Notes: generated by a model not told the origin, from the sequence alone. 51,383 nt of DNA from Butyricicoccus sp. (GCA_017886875.1 JAGHIZ010000014.1:1-51383), one strand, 5' to 3'; positions 1 through 7,928 are shown, counted from the stretch's first letter. Program-made: numbers and translations.

Positions 1-159
1 CCCCTTGCGGGGGTGAGTTGCATACTGATACATCTATAGATAGACCATGCAGACCGTCAAATTTCCGTCCCCTTGCGGGGGTGAGTTGCATACGAGCTAC
101 TGGCGTGGCGGTTTGACTGCGGTTCACATTTCCGTCCCCTTGCGGGGGTGAGTTGCATA
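1..159 (-). CRISPR. CRISPR array A1 (type A repeat), cut by the left window edge
   Basis: Two complete 32-base repeats (61-92, 128-159) and a partial one (1-24), separated by spacers of 36 and 35 bases. On the plus strand the unit begins NTTTCCGT and ends GTTGCATA. Its complement ends ACGGAAAC, the usual 3' end of a type III repeat, so crRNA should come from the minus strand. A leader matching that of the array at 30294 lies on the right. The array continues beyond base 1. Confidence 0.95.
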
Positions 160-297
160 AGCAATAATATACAATCCAAAAGTAAAATTTACGTTGTATA
201 ATATAAACCTTGCACTAACAATTTATCATATTTTACATAAAATTGCAATAGAATATTTTAAATTTATCAAAACAACCGTTTTTATATCTTTTGAAAA
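160..297 (-). promoter_or_regulatory. Leader and promoter of array A1
   Basis: AT-rich leader on the right of A1, nearly the same over about 140 bases as the leader at 30657-30799. On the minus strand TTGCAA (243-248), 17 bases, then TAAATT (220-225) is a sigma-A type promoter that is preserved in both copies. Transcription would start some 50 bases before the first repeat. The end of the conserved block carries the word GTGCGAAC. Confidence 0.75.
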
Positions 298-339
298 GTG
301 CGAACCTCCCAAGATTATATGTTTGTTAGAGGTTCGCAC
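298..339. terminator. Hairpin between array A1 leader and the 460-822 gene
   Basis: An 11-base-pair perfect stem (GTGCGAACCTC at 298-308 with GAGGTTCGCAC at 329-339). On the minus strand it is followed by a short TTTT, so it can end the transcript of the gene at 460-822 before it enters array A1. Confidence 0.7.
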
Positions 340-459
340 ATGATTATGTTACACATCATCTTTTGTTCACTATTTTCAAGTGAATAAAGTGAATATTCAT
401 ATTTTGTGTGAATATTTTTAAAACTCATTTATAGATATTTATAAATATTGTTTTTTAAT

Positions 460-822
460 TTATTTTGTTTTAAAAATCTGTGTTTCTAATTGAAAATTAG
501 AGATTTTAAGCCAACCAGCATGAACAAATGTAAATTCTTGTTCTTTAATGCCGTTTGATAATTTTATAAATTTTCCTGTTGGCTTACGTTCGGATATAGC
601 TTGAAATATAGGTTTTCCATATTTGTAAAGTTCAAAAGTTAAAATTAGAGGTAAAACCGCACAAACTGCATCAACTTCAGTTAGAATATCTTCGATATCT
701 TGAATGCTGTTTAAAGTTTTATCATAAACAATCAATTTTACTTTATCATTGAGAATAAATTCCAAATCTTTGAATTGCTCATCTGTCATTTTATGACGTG
801 AAATCCATAACACTTTTTTCAT
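460..822 (-). CDS. Small Rossmann-like protein, possibly a Csx16/Csx20-like ring nuclease
   Basis: 120 aa, ATG at 822 with AGGAGGTT just upstream. The N-terminus MKKVLWISRHKMTDEQFKDLE is followed by an alternating beta/alpha pattern and a hydrophobic strand, DAVCAVLPL, around residues 51-59. The opening strand, S-R-H and 'T-x-E-Q' helix recall Csx16 and Csx20, small CRISPR-linked families predicted to degrade cyclic oligoadenylate; that likeness is by eye only. It is a one-gene unit with its own copy of the bipartite promoter-like element (845-878), the same element that precedes the III-D cas operon. A role in turning off or tuning the type III signal is an inference; it could be another Rossmann-like protein. 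Confidence 0.5.
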   Translation of the reverse strand: MKKVLWISRHKMTDEQFKDLEFILNDKVKLIVYDKTLNSIQDIEDILTEVDAVCAVLPLILTFELYKYGKPIFQAISERKPTGKFIKLSNGIKEQEFTFVHAGWLKISNFQLETQIFKTK

Positions 823-844
823 TTTAATTAACCTCCTTTATTTA

Positions 845-878
845 TTACTCGTAAGCAAAACTATTTTTTTCAGAGATA
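845..878 (-). promoter_or_regulatory. Bipartite ECF-promoter-like element, copy 1
   Basis: On the minus strand CTGAAAAAA, 13 bases, CGAGTAATAA, ending about 23 bases before the ATG at 822. It is one of seven copies in the window with identical spacing. The layout (GAAA block, about 16 bases, CGAG block) resembles ECF sigma promoters rather than sigma-A promoters. Confidence 0.7.
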
Positions 879-890
879 ACATGATTTTTT

Positions 891-955
891 ACGCCAACCT
901 CATTTTAGGGTATAAAAAAAGCCCTAAAAATCAATGGTAAAAAACAGGTTGGCGT
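891..955. repeat. Nested inverted repeat in the B1 leader
   Basis: Outer arms ACGCCAACCT (891-900) and AGGTTGGCGT (946-955) pair perfectly. An inner stem TTTTAGGG (903-910) with CCCTAAAA (922-929) lies inside. A second copy with mismatched outer arms is at 7864-7928, in the leader of array B3. It sits between the leftward operon promoter and the rightward array promoter and could insulate them or form a structured RNA. Confidence 0.7.
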
Positions 956-1003
956 TTTTAAAACTACATAAAAACAGTTTATTTGATATTTTTCTAATTT
1001 GAT

Positions 1004-1032
1004 ATTGCATTTAATTTATATATATGATAGAA
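1004..1032 (+). promoter_or_regulatory. Sigma-A promoter of array B1
   Basis: TTGCAT (1004-1009), 17 bases, TAGAAT (1027-1032), preceded by TGA (extended -10). The predicted start is about 55 bases before the first repeat. The same promoter and surrounding leader recur before array B3. Confidence 0.75.
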
Positions 1033-1093
1033 TTACAGTGTAAAACATATAGTTTTAAGAATATATATACTCTTTTATATGTGTATTTTTGCT

Positions 1094-1252
1094 GAAACCA
1101 CTCGCCCCTATGCGGGGACTGAAACTCCAGTACATGTTACATGGATAATCAATCTATCAGGAAACCACTCGCCCCTATGCGGGGACTGAAACTTTATCAT
1201 ATGAGCAAAGTAATAACAATATCCATCAAACTACTTGCCCCCTTACGGGGAC
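1094..1252 (+). CRISPR. CRISPR mini-array B1 (type B repeat, 3 repeats)
   Basis: Repeats at 1094-1125, 1161-1192 and a truncated one at 1227-1252; spacers of 35 and 34 bases. The unit starts GAAACYAC, has a CCCC/GGGG stem and ends ACTGAAAC, so crRNA reads on the plus strand. The last repeat stops exactly after GGGGAC and runs straight into the terminator. Repeat type B differs from type A at 1-159 but shares the stem and the GAAAC end. Confidence 0.93.
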
Positions 1253-1283
1253 AAAAAAAGACGCCTTTTGGGGCGTCTTTTTG
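1253..1283. terminator. Bidirectional terminator of array B1 and the TerY-P operon
   Basis: AAAGACGCC/GGCGTCTTT stem with A-tract on the left and T-tract on the right, so it can act on both strands. Closely related hairpins follow arrays B3 (8273) and B4 (14434), which suggests that the terminator was duplicated with the array. Confidence 0.85.
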
Positions 1284-1297
1284 TATTTAGCTACCAC

Positions 1298-1456
1298 TTA
1301 TATATTTTCTATATACATTTCTTCTGTGGTTTGCTGAGCCGACTTTAACTTGTTTATTGCATCATTTGTATTTGAAAATACCATGCCATTTTCTAGTATT
1401 TCAATTACATCTGTTATAGCATTAAACAAAATTAAATAAGCCTTTTTATAATTCAT
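1298..1456 (-). CDS. Small hypothetical protein (52 aa)
   Basis: Open frame from ATG at 1456 with AGGGGTG seven bases upstream, to TAA at 1298-1300. The product starts MNYKKAYLILFNAITDVIEI and looks helical. It is the last gene of the TerY-P operon, 16 bases after the PP2C gene. The ribosome binding site and position support it as a real gene; I recognise no family. Confidence 0.6.
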   Translation of the reverse strand: MNYKKAYLILFNAITDVIEILENGMVFSNTNDAINKLKSAQQTTEEMYIENI

Positions 1457-1472
1457 AGTTTTTCACCCCTTT

Positions 1473-2336
1473 CTATGATAATAACATATACGCTTTTTTT
1501 AAGCGTCTAATCATTCGTCTACGTTTATTGCGGTTTTGCGTTGTAACTCCAAACAAAACAGCTTGTTCATTTTGTGTCATAGTCTTTATATCTGCAAATC
1601 TACCATTTTTTCTGCTCATAAGCACTATACTGCAATCATCATATGTATTTGCTGAAATATACTCTGACATAATTTCATTTAACATTTTTTGTGATTGCTC
1701 ACTTTTTAACATCTCTGTACGCTCTAAAAGCACTTTAAGTATAGGCGATAATTTTTCTTTTTGTTTCTCATAGAGTGTGTTTTCACAACCATCAGATATA
1801 AGGATAAAACCCTCTAGTTTGCTTTGTGTACCTCTCATAACTTTAGCATTTAAAATAGCGTTTTTTGATGTTATAAAATTGGTTGTATTTGCAAACTCAC
1901 CGTTTTCTGGTTTTGATGCAACCAAAATTTTACCCTCTTTTTGAAAGCCTATAACTCCATCACCTATATGGAAAATAAGATATTTATCACCTTTCACAGC
2001 AACTGCAAGCAATGTACATGATAAAGCTTTTATATTGCTTTTAAGTTCATATGCTTTTTGCTTGATTTCATTCTGAACAGCTAAAATAATATCTTGTTTC
2101 ATGTCAAACGGGCTTGAAACAGTGCTAAATACATCAAATTTATCACATAAAACTCTACAAATAGTTTTTGTTGCACACATTGCACCATAATGTGATAAAG
2201 GCTGTGAACCTGCACCATCTGCAAGAGCAATAGCTGTAACACCATTTTCACATAAAGTATATGTTTTATCTTGACAAGGTATAGAGTTTAAAATGTGACC
2301 TTTTCCTGTAACCTCAATTTGTTGTGTATGCCACAT
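1473..2336 (-). CDS. PP2C-family protein phosphatase of a TerY-P triad
   Basis: 287 aa from the ATG at 2336 (MWHTQQIEV), chosen because AAGGAGG lies just upstream; longer frames run into the kinase gene. It has the PP2C metal-binding signatures: ADGAGS near residue 43, a GDG near 133, SDG near 190 and a late DDCSIVL. Such enzymes remove phosphate from Ser/Thr using two metal ions. The neighbours are a PIN-kinase-zinc ribbon protein and a VWA protein. That set is the TerY-P triad known from tellurite/stress and conflict systems, in which the phosphatase opposes the kinase. No membrane segment or signal peptide, so it is cytoplasmic. Confidence 0.85.
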   Translation of the reverse strand: MWHTQQIEVTGKGHILNSIPCQDKTYTLCENGVTAIALADGAGSQPLSHYGAMCATKTICRVLCDKFDVFSTVSSPFDMKQDIILAVQNEIKQKAYELKSNIKALSCTLLAVAVKGDKYLIFHIGDGVIGFQKEGKILVASKPENGEFANTTNFITSKNAILNAKVMRGTQSKLEGFILISDGCENTLYEKQKEKLSPILKVLLERTEMLKSEQSQKMLNEIMSEYISANTYDDCSIVLMSRKNGRFADIKTMTQNEQAVLFGVTTQNRNKRRRMIRRLKKAYMLLS

Positions 2337-2350
2337 AAATAATTGCCTCC

Positions 2351-4183
2351 TTAATCTTCTATATATTTTCTCATGTCCATCATTATTCCATAACAAACAG
2401 GACAAAGTTTTAAAAGTTCTGGGTATTTTAATCCTTCTTTCTTGCGTGAAACAGATAATTGATATGATTTTGTACAAGATTGACAGATAAACACTTCATC
2501 ATCACGTTTATCAAAACCATTAGCACACTTAAAACCACTTGGTGAAATTAAAGCTGATTGTGGGTCTTGGTCTTGCAGTCTACCTTCAACAAGCAATTTT
2601 TTATAACGTCTAAACGAAGAAAGCCAACGTTTTGATGATATTCTAGTATCTTCTGTGCTATATTCTCCATCTTTTTGGAATGTTTTATAAAACAAACTTT
2701 TTATATTGTATGGTAAATGACTCCATTGATATTTATAAATTCCTTCTGGCACTAATTGACTTGATTTTTTACCGAGTGGATATGGAAATTGCATATTGCG
2801 AATTTTTTCTTCAATCTTTAAATCTGTCTTATTTGCATAAGGTGCTATGCTTGAATGCATAATCATAAACAGCAAAGTTGCAACAGCAAAATTTTCATTA
2901 CCCATTGTTCTTAAAAATTCACTAAAGTTTTTTCCTTGGATTTCAGGTGCTACAAAATGTGTTGTACCTACTGGGCAAGGATAACCACCAATTTGATAAC
3001 TATCACAATCTACAAACCATACTTTTTCTGGTGTTTCAACAATAATATTGTCAAGATTTATATCACCAAGCAATATACCAGATTTATGCAGTAATACAAT
3101 TTTTTTAAGGACAGATATTGCAATATTTACAACATCTATTTTTTGACCGCTAGGAAAATATTGTTTATCTTCAATTAAACATGATTTTAAAGATACACCT
3201 TTAGCTTTATCCATACGATAACCTAAAAAATTACCTTGCATATCGCATAAAATCTCTTTAGGCCAGCAAATTCCATTATAATTCCTATATACTTTTAGCA
3301 TGAGCATAATTTTATCACGTTTATGTGTTGTTAAATTATTATCGTGAAAAATTTTAGCAACAGTACCATCATTTAAATCATATATAATACCCTCTCCACC
3401 ATTGCCTATTTTAGAACCTAATTGTAAAACTCCATTCGCACCAACTACATAATCACTTGTTTTAGGAATATTATTTACTTTTATAAGCTCATTTTGGTCT
3501 ATTATAATATGATTTTTAGATATATCTATCAGAGTTTCTTTTACAGATTTAGAGAAATACCTATTAAAATAACCGTATTTATTTATACGACAAACATAAA
3601 TAGGCTTTGTATTTACCGATTGAAGATTATTGATTTTCAGCAAATCTTCAGACAAATTATTATCCATAGTTATAATTAACAGTTTTTTATCTGTTGCAAA
3701 TTTAGTTACAATATTTAAAAATTGCTGGTCACCAAATAATTTATTGCCATCATCATAAATACTAATCAAATTTTGTTCTATAAAAGTCTTAATTTGCTTG
3801 TATATATCTCGGATACGCTGTTTTAAAACTGGCTTTTTTGCATATAAATTATTAAGCTCATCTAAAACACTTGAAGGGACAATAATATGCTTATCATAAC
3901 GTATTAGCATAGGTTTTATATTTTCCATGAATTGGGGAAAATTAGGACATATTATTGAACAAGTATCAATTAAAATACTGCGATTTTGAACCATATCTTC
4001 CATATATGTTTCAGCTTTTTCTCGGATAGAATTATTCTTTTTTTGCAGATAATCCATTAATTCCTGCATCTGAATCATATTTAATTGGTCATTTACAGGT
4101 GTTATAGAGCATTTTCTAAGTAATATATTAAGTGTATTTTCATCTAATTCCATTTTGTCAGCGACTTCATTAAGATTAAACAT
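2351..4183 (-). CDS. PIN domain-protein kinase-zinc ribbon fusion (TerY-P kinase)
   Basis: 610 aa. Residues 1-55 resemble a small helical/HTH region. About 70-200 is a PIN-like nuclease domain, with acidic positions in ILIDTC, SSVLDEL and ITMDNNLSED. About 255-520 is a Ser/Thr kinase: glycine loop GNGGEG, VAKIF lysine, GDINLDN catalytic loop (D of HRD replaced in context by GD-x-N-x-x-N), FVDCD in place of DFG, and VAPEI. A C-terminal CxxC/CPxC zinc ribbon covers about 565-600. The kinase plus zinc ribbon is typical of TerY-P triads; a PIN nuclease on the same chain ties phospho-signalling to RNA cleavage. It is 14 bases from the phosphatase gene and 22 from the VWA gene. Confidence 0.85.
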   Translation of the reverse strand: MFNLNEVADKMELDENTLNILLRKCSITPVNDQLNMIQMQELMDYLQKKNNSIREKAETYMEDMVQNRSILIDTCSIICPNFPQFMENIKPMLIRYDKHIIVPSSVLDELNNLYAKKPVLKQRIRDIYKQIKTFIEQNLISIYDDGNKLFGDQQFLNIVTKFATDKKLLIITMDNNLSEDLLKINNLQSVNTKPIYVCRINKYGYFNRYFSKSVKETLIDISKNHIIIDQNELIKVNNIPKTSDYVVGANGVLQLGSKIGNGGEGIIYDLNDGTVAKIFHDNNLTTHKRDKIMLMLKVYRNYNGICWPKEILCDMQGNFLGYRMDKAKGVSLKSCLIEDKQYFPSGQKIDVVNIAISVLKKIVLLHKSGILLGDINLDNIIVETPEKVWFVDCDSYQIGGYPCPVGTTHFVAPEIQGKNFSEFLRTMGNENFAVATLLFMIMHSSIAPYANKTDLKIEEKIRNMQFPYPLGKKSSQLVPEGIYKYQWSHLPYNIKSLFYKTFQKDGEYSTEDTRISSKRWLSSFRRYKKLLVEGRLQDQDPQSALISPSGFKCANGFDKRDDEVFICQSCTKSYQLSVSRKKEGLKYPELLKLCPVCYGIMMDMRKYIED

Positions 4184-4205
4184 TATATACTTCCCCTTTC
4201 TTTAA

Positions 4206-4922
4206 TTAAAGTGTATCTTGTTTCCAAGATTCATTGGCAACTAATTTTAATGCCTCAAAATCTGGTTCTTCTTCATCACTCACAGCAGAAGTTGAAACAT
4301 GAGAAACGCTCTGACTAAGCCATACAAAAAACTCACGGAAACAAATATTATTCATATTAACTGCACCATTTTTACTTAAACGGTTCATTACAACCATATC
4401 AGCGTCATTGCCAATACCAACTGAAATAACGGTTAAACAACGGCTTTGAATTTGCTGTTGAATTTTAGATATCATATCATTTAATAGTTTAGGGTCGCCA
4501 TTTGGTGCACCATCACTCATAACAACTAAAATTGGCTGATAATATTCAACACCTGTCATTTTGTATTTGTTTTTACGTTTTTCAAGCATATTCATAGCCA
4601 GCTCTAAACCCTCACCCATACAAGTTATACCGTTTGCAGTAAATACTGGAGGAGTAATATTATTTACTGTCGTAAAATCGGATACAAAATCAACATCACT
4701 TGAAAATGTTACAATAGCAATTTCAGCAGATTTACAAGTTATTGAATCTGATTTAATTTCGTTTAAAAATTGTCTTACACCAGCATTTAATTCTGCAATA
4801 GGCTTGCCCATCATAGAAATGCTGATATCCAAACACAACATAACGGGTACTCTTGGGTTAGGGTTGTTAATCAGGTCACCAAGTCCATTCATCATTTTTC
4901 GGTAATCATTTTTGTTATACAT
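4206..4922 (-). CDS. terY: TerY-like von Willebrand A domain protein
   Basis: 238 aa, first gene of the operon; ATG at 4922 with GGAAAGGAAG upstream. The VWA metal site is visible as DISIS near residue 32, a threonine in the middle region, and SDGAPNG near 135. The short helical/acidic tail is typical of TerY. VWA proteins of this type act as metal-dependent scaffolds that bring kinase and phosphatase to a target. The bipartite promoter-like element is about 60 bases upstream (4982-5015). Confidence 0.85.
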   Translation of the reverse strand: MYNKNDYRKMMNGLGDLINNPNPRVPVMLCLDISISMMGKPIAELNAGVRQFLNEIKSDSITCKSAEIAIVTFSSDVDFVSDFTTVNNITPPVFTANGITCMGEGLELAMNMLEKRKNKYKMTGVEYYQPILVVMSDGAPNGDPKLLNDMISKIQQQIQSRCLTVISVGIGNDADMVVMNRLSKNGAVNMNNICFREFFVWLSQSVSHVSTSAVSDEEEPDFEALKLVANESWKQDTL

Positions 4923-4981
4923 AGTAATACTTCCTTTCCGCCTTTAAGGCAATTAAAAAATATTTTTTGTGGTTATACTTA

Positions 4982-5015
4982 TTACTCGCAACCAAAACCA
5001 CTTTTTTCAGAGATA
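4982..5015 (-). promoter_or_regulatory. Bipartite ECF-promoter-like element, copy 2
   Basis: CTGAAAAAA-N13-CGAGTAATAA on the minus strand, upstream of the TerY-P operon. Its left edge is followed by AGTATAAC. It lies back to back with the sigma-A promoter of array B2, whose -35 is 15 bases away. Confidence 0.7.
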
Positions 5016-5030
5016 AAATAAAAATATTTA

Positions 5031-5059
5031 TTGAATTTATTTAATATTCATGATAGTAT
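5031..5059 (+). promoter_or_regulatory. Sigma-A promoter of array B2
   Basis: TTGAAT (5031-5036), 17 bases, TAGTAT (5054-5059). The expected start falls at about 5066, right at the first repeat, so the array transcript would have almost no leader. Array B4 has the same arrangement. Confidence 0.75.
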
Positions 5060-5066
5060 AAATGTG

Positions 5067-5164
5067 TAGATAATTTGCCCCTATGCGGGGACTAGAACTG
5101 TATAAAATCAAATTGTTCTACTAACGAATCAGGAAACTACTCGCCCCTTTGCGGGGACTGAAAA
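5067..5164 (+). CRISPR. CRISPR mini-array B2 (2 repeats, 1 spacer)
   Basis: Repeats at 5067-5098 (degenerate 5' half, ends ACTAGAAC) and 5133-5164 (last base changed), with one 34-base spacer. The degenerate first repeat closely resembles the first repeat of array B4, which also begins TAGATAATTTGCCCC. It is small but unmistakably of type B. Confidence 0.88.
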
Positions 5165-5193
5165 ACCACCTTCAAAAATGAAGGTGGTTTTCT
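5161..5193. terminator. Bidirectional terminator after array B2
   Basis: AAAACCACCTTC / GAAGGTGGTTTT stem-loop with A- and T-tracts on the two sides. It abuts the 3' end of the topoisomerase gene (5200). Its sequence differs from the GACGCC terminators of B1, B3 and B4 but has the same position. Confidence 0.85.
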
Positions 5194-5199
5194 ATGCTT

Positions 5200-7068
5200 T
5201 TAGAACGGAAGTTCAGTGTCGATTTTATTTGATGAAAATTTTTTAACTAACCCATATATTATATTATCAACGCTTGCAATAAACTCAGCAGATGAAAGTT
5301 TTCCATTTTCAATTTGGTTTAGCTTATCTTCCCATTTGACTGTAAGTTTTGGTGATATTAACTCTTCAGGTAATAATTTAATAAAGGACATCGCTTTTTC
5401 AGTTGGTGCAAGTCGTGTTATTTCGCTGTTTTCATCTTTTATACGCTTTACAAAAGTATCATCTATTTCTACATCATTATCAGAAGAATTTTCAACTTTT
5501 TTAAACGCATATTTAACAAGCTTTTCAATAATATCAGCACGAGTTGCAGCAGTTCCCAAACCCACAAAATCTATATCTTCTAATGTTTGATTATCTACAA
5601 CCTTTTTATTAACTACACCTGCATTTTCCATAGCTCTTAATAATGTATCCTCTGTAAAGCGTTCTGGTGGTGTTGTAATAATTTTTTTAATATAAGCATT
5701 ATTAATGTTTACAACTTGACCTATTTCCAGTTTTGGTAGGTCTTTTGTTAATTTACAAGGCTGTTTTTTTAAACTTAACATATATTCATTTTCAATTGCT
5801 TTCCAACCCAGTGAAATATCTTTGGTATTTGTAAACTTAAATAACTTTCCATTACATTCTAATATAACCTTTGTTTCACAGTATGTGTATGGAGATGATA
5901 CAGCACATAAAATTCTTAAACATATAAGTTCAAGCAACTTTTCTTCTTCATTAGAAATACATTTATTTTTGTTTTCAATTTCTTTTGTAGGAATAATTGC
6001 ATAGTGACCGTATACTTCTTTATCATTTACAACATTATGAATGTTATATTTAAATTCTTTTTCATCAACAAATGACATAAGTTTACTTAACATCTCAATT
6101 GTTTGTGACAAAGAATTAGCCATATCTGAAGTTATATATCTGCTATCCGTACGAGGATAAGAAAAAATCTTTAATTCATATAACTTCTGTAAATAATTCA
6201 ATGTTTCTTTAGCACTATATCCAAATAAACGGTTTGCATCACATTGTAAATCTGTAAGATTGTAAAGCATAGGTGGGGTTTTTACTTTTTCTGTACGTTT
6301 AATATCAATAACCTTTGCTGTTGAACCTTTACAAGCATTTTCTAACAACTTTGCTTGATTTTCGTCTTTAAATCCTTCGCATACAGCAATAAAATCACCA
6401 CATTCAATATGTGTATTGTAATATGTTTCAGGTTTAAAATTTAAGATTTCATTTTCACGCTCTACAATAAATGATAAAGTCGGTGATGTAACTCGTCCAA
6501 CTCTTAACGCTGTTTGAGAGTCCAATTTCTCTTTGTATAAAGTTGTAAACAATCTAGTTGCATTCATACCAACAAGCCAATCAGCTTTTGCACGACAAAC
6601 AGCAGCTTTATATAAATTATCATATTCAGAGCTGACTTTAAGATTATTAAAACCATTTATTATCGAATCATCTTCCAATGAAGAAATCCATAACCTTTTT
6701 ACTGGTTTATTACATCTTGCAAAACAATATACACAGCGGAAAATATATTCGCCTTGACGTTCAGCATCACAAGCATTTATAATTTCTGTTATATCCGTTC
6801 TATTCATAAGTTTTATTAAATAGTTTAACTGGTTTCTCTTCTTATCTTCTGGAACAATAAACCATTTATTTGGTATTACAGGTAAACAACCCCAATTTCT
6901 ATATTTGGAGTCATAAAATTTAGGTTCTGCTAATTTTGTTAAACTACCTGAACACCAACTTACAATATAATCATTTCCTTCATAGTGATTATCTACTTTT
7001 TGATTTGCACCAATTACATTAGCTAAATTTTCAGCAACTGACTTTTTCTCTGCTACAACTAAAATCAT
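5200..7068 (-). CDS. topB: DNA topoisomerase III (type IA)
   Basis: 622 aa, ATG at 7068 with GAAGGGAG upstream. The Toprim domain opens the protein (ILVVAEKKSVAENLA, then DAERQGEYI near residue 100). The active tyrosine is in SYPRTDSRY near residue 300. Type IA topoisomerases pass single strands and work with helicases on recombination intermediates; copies of this length are common on integrative elements. Here it is not beside conjugation genes but between two CRISPR mini-arrays, in an operon with a leucine-rich repeat protein and two copies of the bipartite element upstream. Confidence 0.88.
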   Translation of the reverse strand: MILVVAEKKSVAENLANVIGANQKVDNHYEGNDYIVSWCSGSLTKLAEPKFYDSKYRNWGCLPVIPNKWFIVPEDKKRNQLNYLIKLMNRTDITEIINACDAERQGEYIFRCVYCFARCNKPVKRLWISSLEDDSIINGFNNLKVSSEYDNLYKAAVCRAKADWLVGMNATRLFTTLYKEKLDSQTALRVGRVTSPTLSFIVERENEILNFKPETYYNTHIECGDFIAVCEGFKDENQAKLLENACKGSTAKVIDIKRTEKVKTPPMLYNLTDLQCDANRLFGYSAKETLNYLQKLYELKIFSYPRTDSRYITSDMANSLSQTIEMLSKLMSFVDEKEFKYNIHNVVNDKEVYGHYAIIPTKEIENKNKCISNEEEKLLELICLRILCAVSSPYTYCETKVILECNGKLFKFTNTKDISLGWKAIENEYMLSLKKQPCKLTKDLPKLEIGQVVNINNAYIKKIITTPPERFTEDTLLRAMENAGVVNKKVVDNQTLEDIDFVGLGTAATRADIIEKLVKYAFKKVENSSDNDVEIDDTFVKRIKDENSEITRLAPTEKAMSFIKLLPEELISPKLTVKWEDKLNQIENGKLSSAEFIASVDNIIYGLVKKFSSNKIDTELPF

Positions 7069-7091
7069 ATTATTTATCTCCCTTCAATTAC

Positions 7092-7679
7092 TTAAAATTG
7101 ATATTTTTTGTTTTTATAAATTTTATCTTCATAAAAATATTCGTCCCAAATTTCTACATCATAGCAATCATCTAAAGCATCTAAAGAATCTAAATCCTCA
7201 CAATCATCAAAATCTTCATAATTTTCATCGCAAGCAAAAATATCATCAACATTCAAACCTTTTAGATTTTCATTTGCTTGTTCCATATCAACATAGAAAA
7301 ATTTGTTATCATGGGTTTGCATTATATTTTTTGGTAAAATAAGTTGTGATAAATTCTTACAACCACAAAAAGCATAATCACCAATAGATGTAACACTTTC
7401 TGCGATAATCACCTGTTTTAAGCTTGTACAACCACAAAACGCATATTCACCAATAGTTGTAACACCATCTGGAATAATAATCTGTTTTAAATTTGTACAG
7501 CCACAGAAAGCATAATTACCGATAGCCTTAACATTTTCAGAAATAACGATTTTTTCCAATGTAGTACAGCCATAAAAAGCACTGTCACCTATTTCAACTA
7601 TACTATCGCTTAAAATAAATGATTTATTATTATCATTATTTTTGATGCTTTTACAATTTGTCATTTTTAAAGTTTCCAT
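7092..7679 (-). CDS. BspA-type leucine-rich repeat protein, cytoplasmic
   Basis: 195 aa, ATG at 7679 with AAAGGAGA upstream. Four tandem repeats of about 23 residues of the LRR_5 kind (pattern IGDYAFCGCTNLKQ, then I-I-P-x-x-V-T) cover about residues 25-115; the repeats are also nearly identical in DNA, hinting at recent expansion. The C-terminus is strongly acidic (about 130-180). There is no signal peptide, unlike most BspA-type proteins, so it is probably an internal binding protein. Cotranscribed with topB (23-base gap). Confidence 0.8.
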   Translation of the reverse strand: METLKMTNCKSIKNNDNNKSFILSDSIVEIGDSAFYGCTTLEKIVISENVKAIGNYAFCGCTNLKQIIIPDGVTTIGEYAFCGCTSLKQVIIAESVTSIGDYAFCGCKNLSQLILPKNIMQTHDNKFFYVDMEQANENLKGLNVDDIFACDENYEDFDDCEDLDSLDALDDCYDVEIWDEYFYEDKIYKNKKYQF

Positions 7680-7723
7680 TTTTTATTCTCCTTTGTTTTT
7701 TTGAAGTATTATATCCCCTTATT

Positions 7724-7759
7724 TAGAACTCGCAAGCAAAAAGCTTTTTTTCAGGGATA
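7724..7759 (-). promoter_or_regulatory. Bipartite ECF-promoter-like element, copy 3
   Basis: CTGAAAAAA-N13-CGAGTTCTAA on the minus strand, about 45 bases before the ATG at 7679. It keeps the 13-base spacing though the second block has two changes. A second copy lies about 80 bases further upstream. Confidence 0.65.
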
Positions 7760-7807
7760 CAATAAAAAAATTTTAAAAAAATTTCTTATGTGTTTTCTAC
7801 CTCTATT

Positions 7808-7840
7808 TAATAATCGCATTTATTAAAACTTTTTTCAGAG
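7808..7840 (-). promoter_or_regulatory. Bipartite ECF-promoter-like element, copy 4 (tandem upstream copy)
   Basis: CTGAAAAAA-N13-CGATTATTAA on the minus strand, upstream of copy 3. The spacer reads GTTTTAATAAATG, almost that of the copy at 13919, which also sits about 80 bases above another copy. The tandem pair was probably duplicated as a block. Confidence 0.6.
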
Positions 7841-7863
7841 TTTAGAGATAAAATAAAATTTTT

Positions 7864-7928
7864 ACGCCAACCTCATTTTTGGGCATAAAAAAAGCCATAA
7901 AAATCAATGGTAAAAAACAGATTGGAGT
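7864..7928. repeat. Second copy of the leader inverted-repeat element
   Basis: Matches 891-955, but the right outer arm reads AGATTGGAGT instead of AGGTTGGCGT, so the outer stem has two mismatches. The flanking leader up to the first repeat of B3 is nearly the same as that of B1 (about 200 bases), showing duplication of the whole leader-array unit. Confidence 0.65.

Noticed and set aside
345-459. GTGAAT-like short direct repeats as an origin or binding-site cluster
   Set aside because: The stretch is AT-rich and the matches are short and irregular; nothing beyond base composition is supported.
1528-1773. Plus-strand frame opposite the PP2C gene, and similar long antisense frames across the cas and conjugation genes
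   Set aside because: No ribosome binding sites or family likeness; they mirror real genes on the minus strand.
4982-5015. Reading the bipartite element as a sigma-A promoter (TTGGTT ... TATAAC)
   Set aside because: The spacing would be 12 bases and the TATAA part is not conserved among the seven copies, whereas the outer blocks are.
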